Under the pieces are notes generated by a model. It searched no databases. It was given only the letters and a program-made list of their open reading frames with translations, and had not been told where the DNA came from. From Leptobacterium_A meishanense (GTDB lineage: Bacteria > Bacteroidota > Bacteroidia > Flavobacteriales > Flavobacteriaceae): a stretch of 64,000 bases of DNA. The translations under genes and the position numbers were made by a program. Positions within the stretch are counted from its first letter, which is position 1. The number at the start of each line of letters is the position of its first letter. The DNA lies in NCBI RefSeq assembly GCF_037645805.1, contig NZ_JBBEXE010000007.1:61066-125065 (forward strand), written 5' to 3'. Positions 8,717 to 16,974 of this stretch are shown here, piece after piece.

Positions 8717-9574
8717 TTAGAGAATGTTTAAAAGCTGCTCCTTTATTTTTTCCAATTCATCTTTCATTTGTACTACTAACTGTTGCATGGGCGCGTAGTT
8801 GGCTTTGGAACCAATAGTGTTGATTTCCCGTCCTATTTCCTGTGTGATAAACCCTAATTTCTTCCCATTGGAATCGCTGGAGTTTAAGGTCTCTATGAAA
8901 TAATTTAGATGATTGGCAAGGCGTACTTTTTCTTCAGTGATGTCGAATTTTTCTAAGTAATAGATAAGCTCTTGTTCAAACCGATTGGTATCTACATTTT
9001 CTTTTATTTCCGCAACAGCTTTATCTAAACGCTCCCGAACCTGTTGGATGCGTTCAGGATCTATTCTTTTCACGTTTTCAAGCAAAGAGGTAATGTTATT
9101 TATCCGTTTGATGAAATCTTTTTCCAATACTTTCCCTTCTTCTGATCGGAATGTATGAAGGTCTTTTAAAGCACTCTCCAATGCTTCTTTAATAGCAGCA
9201 TATTCATTATCATCTATTTCATCTCGCTCTGTTTTCAAGGCATCGGGCATTCTAACCGCCATTTTGAGCAACTCTACTTCATCGCTATCTACGACATTTT
9301 TTAATTGCTTCATATATTGTTTTACAATATTTTCATTTAATTGTGATGAGGTTTCTTCTCCATTTAATTCAATATAAAGTCCAAAATCTATTTTCCCTCT
9401 GTTTAATGACTTCGCAATGGTATTTCGTATGTCTAACTCTTTTTCTCTGTAAGCAGCAGGCATTCGTGCATTTATATCCAATGTTTTACTGTTGAGGGCT
9501 TTAATTTCGATAGTAATTTTTTTCCCGGGAATTTGTATTACTTTTTTCCCGAAACCGGTCATAGATTGTATCAT
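8717..9574 (-). CDS. yicC: YicC family endoribonuclease
   Basis: This 285-residue protein starts with the family signature MTGFGKK (residues 5-11) and has the N-terminal YicC domain followed by the C-terminal DUF1732 region, including KLGFITQEIGREINTIGSKA. YicC proteins are described as RNA endonucleases linked to growth-phase and sRNA regulation in other bacteria; the role in Bacteroidota is inferred. First gene of the yicC-gmk-nadD operon, with a -7 element about 25 bases upstream. Confidence 0.92.
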   Translation of the reverse strand: MIQSMTGFGKKVIQIPGKKITIEIKALNSKTLDINARMPAAYREKELDIRNTIAKSLNRGKIDFGLYIELNGEETSSQLNENIVKQYMKQLKNVVDSDEVELLKMAVRMPDALKTERDEIDDNEYAAIKEALESALKDLHTFRSEEGKVLEKDFIKRINNITSLLENVKRIDPERIQQVRERLDKAVAEIKENVDTNRFEQELIYYLEKFDITEEKVRLANHLNYFIETLNSSDSNGKKLGFITQEIGREINTIGSKANYAPMQQLVVQMKDELEKIKEQLLNIL

Positions 9575-9599
9575 TCAGCTATATAGTTAATGAGTTACG

Positions 9600-9607
9600 C
9601 AAAGTTA
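9600..9607 (-). promoter_or_regulatory. -7 promoter element for the yicC-gmk-nadD operon
   Basis: The minus strand reads TAACTTTG followed by CG, matching TANNTTTG, 25 bases upstream of the yicC start. No good -33 TTG is seen. Confidence 0.45.
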
Positions 9608-9712
9608 CATAAAACATATACTTTATAGTAATTATATACTTGTCTATCTAACTATTTTTTTAGATTAGGGGAGATTATCTATCCTAAAAAAATTAATGTA
9701 GTGAAATGTTTT

Positions 9713-10678
9713 TTATATTTTTAAAGAGTTGATAAACTCAATAGTTCTTTTTTCATTGTAGTATACATTTTTCTTATCATAAAACCCTACATGCCCTCCA
9801 TATTTAGGAATTTCCAGATACAGGCTTTTGTTTTGACCGGCTATTTTTGTTGGGAAGCATTCTTCCGATAAAAAGGAATCATTTTTAGCATTTAATATAA
9901 GCGTTGGAATTTTAATATTGGGCAAAAATGGTAACGAACTGGCTGTTTCATAATAATCCAACGCATTTTCAAATCCATGTGCTTTAGAGGTATAAACATC
10001 GTCAAAATCTTTAAGGGTTTTAATTTTTTGAATATCAGATTTAACTATTTTATTAGGAAATAGTTGCTGCTTCATATTTAGCTTGTATAATAAATCACGT
10101 TTGAACTTTTTATTGTATAGGGTATTTTTAAACGTATGCAGTTGAAGCATGGAACCATACAAATAACATGGGACAGAAATTGCAATACCGGCTTTTATTT
10201 CTTTTGGGATATTTTTATGTGCCCCCAGATACTTTAATGTGACATTGCCTCCTAAACTAAATCCTTTAATAATAATATGAGAATAACCTCTGGTTTTTAG
10301 AATATGATTTATAATAGCTTCCAAATCTTCTGAAACCCCTGAATGATATGACCTGTATAATTTATTTATCGTTCCACTGCAGCTTCTAAAATTTATAGCG
10401 GCAACATCAAGTCCATTTTCACAAAAAGCTTTTACAGCCCCTAATACATAGGGTCGCTTTGCATTTCCTTCAAGTCCGTGCAGTATAATTGCCAATCGTT
10501 CCGGTTTTTTAGAAGAATAAGACCAGTCAATATCCATAAAATCACCATCAGGGAGGTGAAGTCGTTCCCGTTCTTGAGAAACATTTTCAACCTTTCTTAT
10601 AAGGCCGGAATATATGGTAGCAAAATGGCCATTTTTAAATAACAATGGAGGATTATATTTGGAAGGGATAATCGGCAT
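9713..10678 (-). CDS. YheT-type alpha/beta hydrolase
   Basis: This 321-residue protein belongs to the YheT/EMB8 group of alpha/beta hydrolases. The N-terminus has the family start FKNGHFATIYSGL; HGLEG (67-71) forms the oxyanion region; the nucleophile elbow GFSLGGN places Ser at 141. An acid candidate sits in NAKNDSF and a histidine in YGGHVGFY near the C-terminus, so the triad appears intact. Members are thought to be esterases or lipases of uncertain substrate. Monocistronic, divergent from the thioesterase gene, with a minus-strand -7 element just upstream. Confidence 0.87.
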   Translation of the reverse strand: MPIIPSKYNPPLLFKNGHFATIYSGLIRKVENVSQERERLHLPDGDFMDIDWSYSSKKPERLAIILHGLEGNAKRPYVLGAVKAFCENGLDVAAINFRSCSGTINKLYRSYHSGVSEDLEAIINHILKTRGYSHIIIKGFSLGGNVTLKYLGAHKNIPKEIKAGIAISVPCYLYGSMLQLHTFKNTLYNKKFKRDLLYKLNMKQQLFPNKIVKSDIQKIKTLKDFDDVYTSKAHGFENALDYYETASSLPFLPNIKIPTLILNAKNDSFLSEECFPTKIAGQNKSLYLEIPKYGGHVGFYDKKNVYYNEKRTIEFINSLKI

Positions 10679-10692
10679 TTATATTTTTTCAT

Positions 10693-10700
10693 CAAAGATA
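10693..10700 (-). promoter_or_regulatory. -7 promoter element for the YheT-type hydrolase
   Basis: The minus strand reads TATCTTTG, an exact TANNTTTG match, 14 bases before the hydrolase ATG. This implies a very short leader. Confidence 0.45.
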
Positions 10701-10764
10701 CATTGGTTTTAAAAAAATCAGCTTAATTTTATATTTCTTATGCACGCATAATAAATAAACTGCT

Positions 10765-11238
10765 ATGTATTTTAAAGAGTTTGATATTCGTTGGAATGAT
10801 TTGGATGCCAATCGGCATCTGGCAAATTCATCCTATATAAATTTTGCTGCGCATACTCGTATGTCTTTTTTGATAGCGCATGGTTTTGATCATAAGGTAC
10901 TCGCAAAACACCATATAGGGCCTGTGGTTTTTTATGAACATATGTATTATTTTAGAGAAGTATTTGCCGGAAAACCTGTAAGGGTTTCATTAGAGTTAGC
11001 AGGATTAAGTGAAACAGGAACTTTTTTCGAATTCAATCACAACTTCTACAATGAAAAAGGGCGGAATTTTGCTTCTTGTGATATGATGGGCGGATGGATA
11101 AGCTTGGAGAGCCGTAAACTTATTGATTTACCGGAAGAGCTGGTTAATTTATTTGATAAGGTAGTCCGTCCGGACCATTTTAAAATTTTGACCAAAGAAG
11201 ATACTCGAAAATTTATGAAGCGCCCTGTTGATTTGTGA
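10765..11238 (+). CDS. Acyl-CoA thioesterase, hot-dog fold (4HBT-like)
   Basis: This 157-residue single-domain protein has the 4HBT signature RWNDLDANRHLANSSY at residues 9-24, with the catalytic Asp in the WNDLD stretch, and the central helix of the hot-dog fold after it. Members hydrolyse acyl-CoA thioesters in the cytosol; chain-length preference cannot be told. Its 3' end overlaps the opposing EamA transporter by 26 bases, so the two transcripts are complementary at their ends. Confidence 0.85.
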   Translation: MYFKEFDIRWNDLDANRHLANSSYINFAAHTRMSFLIAHGFDHKVLAKHHIGPVVFYEHMYYFREVFAGKPVRVSLELAGLSETGTFFEFNHNFYNEKGRNFASCDMMGGWISLESRKLIDLPEELVNLFDKVVRPDHFKILTKEDTRKFMKRPVDL

Positions 11239-12124
11239 TTCGTTTAGGTTTTTTAGAAACTAAATAAACGCCAATAAATACGGCTATAGCAGCTACCAGC
11301 TTTATAAAATTTAGAGCGTCTGCACCAACAACAATAGCAAAAAAGATGGCTATTAATGGTTGTAAATAAATAAAAGCACCAATGGTAGAAGCAGCAAGCT
11401 GTTTCATAGCATAGATATTCAATAAATAGGTCATAAAAGTAGTTCCGACAACTACAAAAAGCATTTTCCAGATAACATCGTATGGAAGTGTGCTCCATTG
11501 GATTTCAATAAATTCAGAGATAGTAACAGGGAAATTAAAAAGCAAAGCAGCAAGAAATAACCACTTCATCAATGTTAAAGGATGGTATTTTGCAGTAAGA
11601 GGTTTGACCATCACTAAATAAATACTATATGAAGTAGCATTAATGAGGAACATGGTATTTCCTAAAGGAATATTAGGGGCATCTTGCCGTATTTCTGCCC
11701 CAAAAAGGATTAAAGAAAGCGCTCCTACTAATCCAAAGAAAATACCGGTTGTTTTTAGCCAGGTAATTTTTTCATTAATAAGAAATGCAGAAAAAAGCAT
11801 TACTAAGATAGGTGCAATAGTGATAATCACAGAACTATTAATAGGGGTAGAAAGGCTTAATCCCTTAAAATACATAAGCATGTTGATAGTCATTCCAAAA
11901 AGGGAACATGCCAATATTCTTAACCAATCACTAGTCGCAATTTTTTCTTTTGGTCCCCAAAAACTAATTAACCAAAATAAAATACCCGCACCTAATACCC
12001 GCAATAAGATGAACCCAAAAGGTTGCACATAGTGTGGGATTACACTTTTAGCAATAGTATGTGTTAGTCCATAAATGATAGCAGCACCTAATGCAGCAAA
12101 AATTGCAAGTGTCCTTTTATCCAT
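11213..12124 (-). CDS. EamA (DMT superfamily) transporter
   Basis: The start is placed at the ATG giving MDKRTLAIFAALGAAI; an ATG 18 bases further upstream would extend it deeper into the arsC-like gene. The resulting 303-residue protein has about ten hydrophobic helices in two EamA repeats (GAAIIYGLTHTIAKS in the first and MTYLLNIYAMKQL in the second). Such proteins are inner-membrane drug/metabolite exporters; the substrate is unknown. It overlaps the upstream ArsC-like gene by 8 bases, which points to co-transcription, and overlaps the opposing thioesterase at its 3' end. Confidence 0.86.
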   Translation of the reverse strand: MDKRTLAIFAALGAAIIYGLTHTIAKSVIPHYVQPFGFILLRVLGAGILFWLISFWGPKEKIATSDWLRILACSLFGMTINMLMYFKGLSLSTPINSSVIITIAPILVMLFSAFLINEKITWLKTTGIFFGLVGALSLILFGAEIRQDAPNIPLGNTMFLINATSYSIYLVMVKPLTAKYHPLTLMKWLFLAALLFNFPVTISEFIEIQWSTLPYDVIWKMLFVVVGTTFMTYLLNIYAMKQLAASTIGAFIYLQPLIAIFFAIVVGADALNFIKLVAAIAVFIGVYLVSKKPKRITNQQGAS

Positions 12125-12470
12125 GAATAGCTTCTTTAGCAACAGCTATTGTTTTTTTATTGTTTCCTATAAAAATTTGATCCTTTACAATAATGACTGG
12201 TCTATTCAGAAATGTATAATGCTCTAGGATGAGACTTTTAAAATCATTTTCTGATAGTTTTTTGTCTTTTAACCCTCGCTCTTTATAGAGTCGGGCACGT
12301 TTACTAAATAAAGCCTCATAACTTCCTGTCATTTGGCGTATTTCTTCAAGTTGAATTTTTGTAATAGCCTCATTTTTAATGTCTTGAAATAAGAATCCAT
12401 CTAATGGTTGTAACTCATTTAAAATACGCTTGCACGTATCACAGGTACTCAGGTGATATATCTTTTTCAT
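12117..12470 (-). CDS. ArsC/Spx-family protein (arsenate reductase-like)
   Basis: The start is placed at the ATG giving MKKIYHLSTCDTCKRI, which puts the thioredoxin-fold active-site segment CDTCK at residues 10-14; a start 30 bases upstream adds a poorly conserved leader. The 117-residue protein ends with the family strand RPVIIVKDQIFIGNNKK. The family includes glutaredoxin-coupled arsenate reductases and Spx-type regulators. No ars operon surrounds it, so arsenate reduction is not demonstrated. Confidence 0.82.
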   Translation of the reverse strand: MKKIYHLSTCDTCKRILNELQPLDGFLFQDIKNEAITKIQLEEIRQMTGSYEALFSKRARLYKERGLKDKKLSENDFKSLILEHYTFLNRPVIIVKDQIFIGNNKKTIAVAKEAIHG

Positions 12471-12584
12471 TTTTTGATAAACGCTTAAAAACCGGTACAA
12501 AGAAAAATCTTTTATGTGGAATATAATTCGGTTTTTAGAAAAATAGTTAAACTCAATGATAAAAAAAATGAAATAAAGAGAGAA

Positions 12585-13316
12585 TTACTTCAATTCAATA
12601 AATGAAAGGATCTTATCATATGGAAGTATAATCATTTTTTGTCCATCAGCATATGAAGCAATCTCGTACTGGTTGTATTGAAGAACAAGTCCTTCATCCG
12701 TAAGGCCAATATTTTCAGGGAGATAAAAGGCATCATTTTCAAACATAAACCCGGTGCTGTTAATATTTTCATTTAATGGGACATTTTCCTGTTGCCTAAA
12801 CATTATTTCTGCATAGGATATGAACCCTTTCTTGTCCGTTAATAGATCATTAAATTTTATAGGCTTTCCACTCCGGGCATCAAAAAGCAAAAAGTGCGTA
12901 GCGCCATAACCATGTGCCCCACCTGTAGAAATATAGGAGTTTAACTGTATACAAACATATCTTTTTGATTGGTAAGTAACCATCCCGTCTACAGCTACTT
13001 CCCATGGGACAGCTTCAGAAAACTCATCTTGCAATTCCTGATAAGAGTTTTTAAAAACAACAATAGCACCTTCAATGGTCTCTGGGGTGTTTTCTTCGGG
13101 ATAATTCAACAATTCGATAACCCACTCAGAGAGGTAAGCATTTAACTCAGTAGCAGCATTCGATGAGGAACTAGCCCTGGGAATAGCAATAGCTATTTCA
13201 GGACATTGGGGACATTCTTCCGATTCTATTTCTAAAGTATTAAATGTTAAGGTTTTTTCGTTGGAACAACTGAAAAGTAATATAACTATTAAACTATTTA
13301 TAAAATACCTATTCAT
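12585..13316 (-). CDS. RsiV-like lipoprotein (DUF4163/DUF3298)
   Basis: This 243-residue protein has a lipoprotein signal peptide with lipobox LLFSC (Cys at ~17). The N-terminal half resembles DUF4163; the C-terminal half carries the DUF3298 signature STGGAHGYGATHFLLFDA. In other bacteria this domain pair occurs in RsiV anti-sigma factors and lysozyme-binding proteins, but here there is no transmembrane anchor and no adjacent sigma factor gene. It is probably an outer-membrane or periplasmic lipoprotein of unknown role. Confidence 0.8.
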   Translation of the reverse strand: MNRYFINSLIVILLFSCSNEKTLTFNTLEIESEECPQCPEIAIAIPRASSSSNAATELNAYLSEWVIELLNYPEENTPETIEGAIVVFKNSYQELQDEFSEAVPWEVAVDGMVTYQSKRYVCIQLNSYISTGGAHGYGATHFLLFDARSGKPIKFNDLLTDKKGFISYAEIMFRQQENVPLNENINSTGFMFENDAFYLPENIGLTDEGLVLQYNQYEIASYADGQKMIILPYDKILSFIELK

Positions 13317-13364
13317 TTTTTATATTTTGCTATATAATAAGAATCAATAAAGCTAAAAAGTTCG

Positions 13365-13395
13365 TTGCAATCCCCAAAAGGAAACGGTACATTTG
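13365..13395 (+). promoter_or_regulatory. Bacteroidota-type promoter for the cystathionine synthase/lyase gene
   Basis: TTG at 13365-13367 and TACATTTG at 13388-13395 are 20 bases apart, matching the flavobacterial TTG-N17-23-TANNTTTG pattern. The predicted transcript begins about 20 bases before the ATG at 13420. Confidence 0.65.
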
Positions 13396-13419
13396 TGAAG
13401 TTTTTTGAAAAATAATATT

Positions 13420-14559
13420 ATGAAATTCAACACAAAAACCATTCACGGAGGACAAGAGCATGATAAAGCATATGGTGCAGTAATGCCTCCTATATACCAA
13501 ACTTCTACGTATGCACAGACAACCCCTGGAGGGCATAAGGGATATGAATATTCCAGGACGCACAACCCCACTCGAAATGCATTGGAAAAGTCATTAGCAA
13601 GTATTGAAAATGGAGGCTATGGGTTGGCTTTTGCTAGTGGGCTGGCAGCAATTGATGCCATTATAAAACTTTTAAAACCGGGAGACGAGGTCATTTCTAC
13701 CAATGACTTGTATGGAGGAAGTTACCGGTTGTTTACCAAAATATTTCAAAATTTTGGGATTAAATTTCATTTTACAGGAATGGAAGATGCAGAAAAGATA
13801 GAAAAATACATTACTGAAAACACGAAACTCATCTGGGTAGAGACACCAACCAACCCTATGATGAATATTATTGATATTGAAGCAGTATCGAAAGTGGCTA
13901 AGAAACATAATGTATTACTTGCAGTAGACAATACTTTTGCAACCCCTTATTTACAACAACCTTTAGATTTAGGTGCTGACATTGTGATGCATTCTGCAAC
14001 GAAATATCTAGGAGGACATAGTGATGTAGTTATGGGAGCTTTGATTGTAAATGATAAAACATTAGCGGAAAAACTGTACTTCATACAAAATGCCAGTGGG
14101 GCTGTTTGTGGTCCGATGGACAGCTTTTTGATGTTACGAGGAATTAAAACATTGCATGTACGCATGCAACGCCATTGTGAAAACGGAGAAGCTGTGGCAA
14201 GGTATTTGGCGACACATCCAAAAGTAGAAAAAGTATATTGGCCTGGATTTGAAAACCATCCAAACCATACAGTTGCGAAGAAGCAAATGAAGGGTTATGG
14301 CGGAATGATTTCCTTTGTGCCAAAAGGAGGAAATTACGAAGACGCTATTAAAATAGTAGAAAAGCTTAGCGTATTTACACTTGCAGAGTCATTAGGGGGT
14401 GTAGAGTCTTTGGCAGGGCATCCGGCAAGCATGACCCACGCAAGTATACCAAAAGAAGAGCGTGAAAAATCAGGAATTGTAGACTCTTTAATCCGTTTAA
14501 GTGTGGGAATTGAAGACGCGGAAGACTTAATTAATGATTTAGAACAAGCCATAGGTTAA
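13420..14559 (+). CDS. Cystathionine gamma-synthase/gamma-lyase (PLP-dependent)
   Basis: The start is the ATG giving MKFNTKTIHGG (379 residues); a TTG 15 bases upstream is in frame but unlikely. The Cys/Met-metabolism PLP enzyme signature is complete: YSRTHNPTRNALE, the PLP-stacking SGLAAIDA, DNTFATPY, and the Schiff-base lysine in HSATKYLGGHSD (Lys195). Members make or split cystathionine in methionine/cysteine interconversion in the cytosol. Sequence reading alone cannot separate gamma-synthase from gamma-lyase, and no met genes lie next to it. Its stop codon overlaps that of the opposing gene through a shared TTAA. Confidence 0.9.
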   Translation: MKFNTKTIHGGQEHDKAYGAVMPPIYQTSTYAQTTPGGHKGYEYSRTHNPTRNALEKSLASIENGGYGLAFASGLAAIDAIIKLLKPGDEVISTNDLYGGSYRLFTKIFQNFGIKFHFTGMEDAEKIEKYITENTKLIWVETPTNPMMNIIDIEAVSKVAKKHNVLLAVDNTFATPYLQQPLDLGADIVMHSATKYLGGHSDVVMGALIVNDKTLAEKLYFIQNASGAVCGPMDSFLMLRGIKTLHVRMQRHCENGEAVARYLATHPKVEKVYWPGFENHPNHTVAKKQMKGYGGMISFVPKGGNYEDAIKIVEKLSVFTLAESLGGVESLAGHPASMTHASIPKEEREKSGIVDSLIRLSVGIEDAEDLINDLEQAIG

Positions 14560-15323
14560 TCTAAATAATAGATATACCCAATACCTCCGCCAAAAATAAA
14601 ATCGTTCTGTTTGTTTTCAGGAAAAAGAGTAGGATCAGGCCTTAACCCCTCTATCCAGTCTGAGAAAAAGTATTGGAGCTTTATTTGCGCTAACACATCA
14701 CTTTTTGCAGAAATCCGAATGCGCATTCCGGCATTTCCTACAATGGAAAAAGCAGAACCACTGTCATTATTAAAACCATTTAAATAACGCGGAGGTGTAA
14801 TAGCAGGGTCTCCAAGTATACCTATTGTAGAGTAGACTTTTGGATTATAGTGATTGTACCGAACACCGATTCCAATATGTGGAAGTAATAGCGCAGTTCT
14901 TTTTATACTCCATGGATAAAACTCAATAGAAGAACCAATACTTAAAATAGTGGTTTCCCCTCGCATACCTCTTAACTGAGGCGCTAATACAGAGGTATTG
15001 TTTTCATCAACGGCATTCCCGTAGTGTTTCAAATTACTTCTCGTATAAGAAACCTCATTGCGGACTTTAAAATGATTATGAAAGAATCCATTTTTGCCTT
15101 TTGAGTAACAATCGCCACCGATACTAGAAAAAGACATAAAATGAACTATACTAATGGAAAACCCAATATTTCCGCTATAATTATCAAGGTCAAAATCATT
15201 ATAATCAGAAACAAAACCGGCAAGCTCAGCAGCGATCCCTATCTCATTTGAAAAATTCTTCGGTTGTGCAATTAAAGAGAGGCTACAAAACAAGAAAAAT
15301 AGTATGCTGTATATGGTTTTCAT
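14556..15323 (-). CDS. Outer-membrane beta-barrel-like protein, unknown function
   Basis: The start is set at MKTIYSILFFLFCSL, giving a clear signal peptide cleaved after SLIAQ and a 255-residue protein. The mature part alternates hydrophobic and polar residues, is rich in Gly and aromatic residues (IGIGVRYNHYNPK, FGGGIGYIYYL), and ends with aromatic strands, as expected for a small beta-barrel. It resembles uncharacterised flavobacterial secreted proteins often annotated as the THC0290_0291 family; that link is from memory and unverified. It is divergent from gdhA. Confidence 0.7.
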   Translation of the reverse strand: MKTIYSILFFLFCSLSLIAQPKNFSNEIGIAAELAGFVSDYNDFDLDNYSGNIGFSISIVHFMSFSSIGGDCYSKGKNGFFHNHFKVRNEVSYTRSNLKHYGNAVDENNTSVLAPQLRGMRGETTILSIGSSIEFYPWSIKRTALLLPHIGIGVRYNHYNPKVYSTIGILGDPAITPPRYLNGFNNDSGSAFSIVGNAGMRIRISAKSDVLAQIKLQYFFSDWIEGLRPDPTLFPENKQNDFIFGGGIGYIYYLD

Positions 15324-15466
15324 AAAAGGAAACAAAAAATGATAACTAAAGATATCTATGAAAGGGGATATGAATGAAAAAAACCTGATGAGTGGTTTAG
15401 TATCTACGATGTAAAATCTGTAATGGAGAATTTCAAAAAAATCAGCACTTTTTTTTGCATAAAACG

Positions 15467-15474
15467 TATATTTG
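15467..15474 (+). promoter_or_regulatory. -7 promoter element for gdhA
   Basis: TATATTTG followed by CC matches TANNTTTG, 49 bases before the gdhA ATG. No TTG lies at the -33 distance. Confidence 0.5.
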
Positions 15475-15523
15475 CCCCTATATAAAAAAGGTTTTTTGCA
15501 AACTTTATTTTTGATAATACCAA

Positions 15524-16864
15524 ATGGAAAAAAAGATCAACGCATTTTTGGAACTGGTTATGGCCAGAGACCCGCATCAGCCCGAATTTTTACAAGCCGT
15601 AAGAGAAGTAGCTGAAACAGTCATTCCTTATATCGTAGAAAGCGATATGTACCATGGAAACAATATTTTACTTAGAATGGTAGAGCCGGAAAGGATTATT
15701 ACCTTCAGGGTTCCATGGATAGATGATAAGGGAGAGATACAAATAAACAGGGGGTATCGTATAGAGATGAACTCAGCGATAGGACCTTACAAAGGAGGGC
15801 TTCGGTTTCACCCTTCTGTAAATTTGAGCATTCTTAAATTTTTAGCCTTTGAACAAGTATTTAAAAATAGTTTGACGACACTGCCAATGGGAGGAGGAAA
15901 AGGAGGCTCGGATTTTGACCCCAAAGGAAAATCGGATAATGAGGTTATGCGGTTTTGTCAAAGCTTTATGTCAGAACTTTTTCGCCATATAGGCCCTAAT
16001 ACTGATGTTCCTGCAGGAGATATAGGTGTGGGAAGCCGTGAAATTGGTTATATGTTTGGACAGTATAAAAGGCTTAGAAATGAGTTTACCGGAGTATTAA
16101 CAGGGAAAGGAATCTCTTGGGGGGGATCGTTAATCAGACCGGAGGCAACGGGTTATGGAAATGTATATTTCGCAGAAAATATGTTGACTGAAAAAGGTGA
16201 CGGAATAAGAGGAAAAACAATAGTGATATCCGGAGCAGGGAATGTTGCACAGTATGCGGCGGAGAAAGTTATTCAACTAGGGGGGAAAGTAGTTACCCTT
16301 TCAGATTCAGGAGGCTATATTTATGATAAAGAGGGAATAGATGAAGAAAAGTTAGCATTTATAATGAGCTTGAAAAATGAAAAACGAGGAAGAATCTCAG
16401 AATATACAGATAAATATCCATTAGCGACGTTCCATAAAGGTAAAACCCCATGGGAAGTAGCATGTGATGTTGCATTGCCTTGTGCTACTCAAAATGAGCT
16501 TGACGGAGATGATGCCAAGCAATTAATTAAAAATGGCTGTATTTGTGTGAGCGAGGGAGCAAATATGCCTTCCACGCCAGAAGCTATAGAAGCATTTCAT
16601 CATGCTAAGATACTTTTCGCACCTGGTAAGGCATCCAATGCAGGAGGTGTGGCCGTTTCAGGATTAGAGATGGCACAAAATTCGTTACGATATAGCTGGA
16701 CACGTGAAGAAGTAGATGAGAAATTAAAAGGAATTATGAAAAACATTCATAAATCCTGCTTGGAATATGGTAAGAAAGATTCATATGTCAATTATGTAAA
16801 AGGAGCAAATATTGCAGGCTTTATAAAGGTAGCAGATGCTATGCTGGCACAAGGAGTCGTATAA
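15524..16864 (+). CDS. gdhA: NADP-specific glutamate dehydrogenase
   Basis: GdhA assimilates ammonium by reductive amination of 2-oxoglutarate. At 446 residues it has the hexameric small-enzyme length. The substrate-binding segment PMGGGKGGSDFDPKG places the catalytic Lys at 126; PAGDIGVG and the Rossmann loop SGAGNVAQYA follow. The family type suggests NADPH use. A strong terminator follows directly, so it is monocistronic. Confidence 0.95.
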   Translation: MEKKINAFLELVMARDPHQPEFLQAVREVAETVIPYIVESDMYHGNNILLRMVEPERIITFRVPWIDDKGEIQINRGYRIEMNSAIGPYKGGLRFHPSVNLSILKFLAFEQVFKNSLTTLPMGGGKGGSDFDPKGKSDNEVMRFCQSFMSELFRHIGPNTDVPAGDIGVGSREIGYMFGQYKRLRNEFTGVLTGKGISWGGSLIRPEATGYGNVYFAENMLTEKGDGIRGKTIVISGAGNVAQYAAEKVIQLGGKVVTLSDSGGYIYDKEGIDEEKLAFIMSLKNEKRGRISEYTDKYPLATFHKGKTPWEVACDVALPCATQNELDGDDAKQLIKNGCICVSEGANMPSTPEAIEAFHHAKILFAPGKASNAGGVAVSGLEMAQNSLRYSWTREEVDEKLKGIMKNIHKSCLEYGKKDSYVNYVKGANIAGFIKVADAMLAQGVV

Positions 16865-16883
16865 TATTCCACACCATACGTAT

Positions 16884-16915
16884 AAAACCCTCCAATGTAA
16901 CTTTGGAGGGTTTTT
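16884..16915 (+). terminator. Intrinsic terminator after gdhA
   Basis: AAAACCCTCCAA (16884-16895) and TTGGAGGGTTTT (16903-16914) form a perfect 12-bp stem with a 7-base loop and a run of T. It separates gdhA from porZ. Confidence 0.9.
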
Positions 16916-16958
16916 CTGTTAATACAAATTATTTTCCCGGTTTTACCGTTCTATATAA

Positions 16959-16966
16959 TATCTTTG
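16959..16966 (+). promoter_or_regulatory. -7 promoter element for porZ
   Basis: TATCTTTG ends only 8 bases before the ATG at 16975, so the transcript would have almost no 5' leader. No -33 TTG is seen. Confidence 0.45.
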
Positions 16967-16974
16967 ATTTGCAT

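Noticed and set aside
12117..12470. A true arsenic-resistance gene
   Set aside because: Only the ArsC/Spx fold is seen; no arsR, arsB or acr3 gene is present and the active-site context is not specific.
12585..13316. An anti-sigma factor RsiV with a partner sigma gene
   Set aside because: The domains are similar, but there is a lipobox instead of a membrane-spanning anchor and no sigma factor gene is adjacent.
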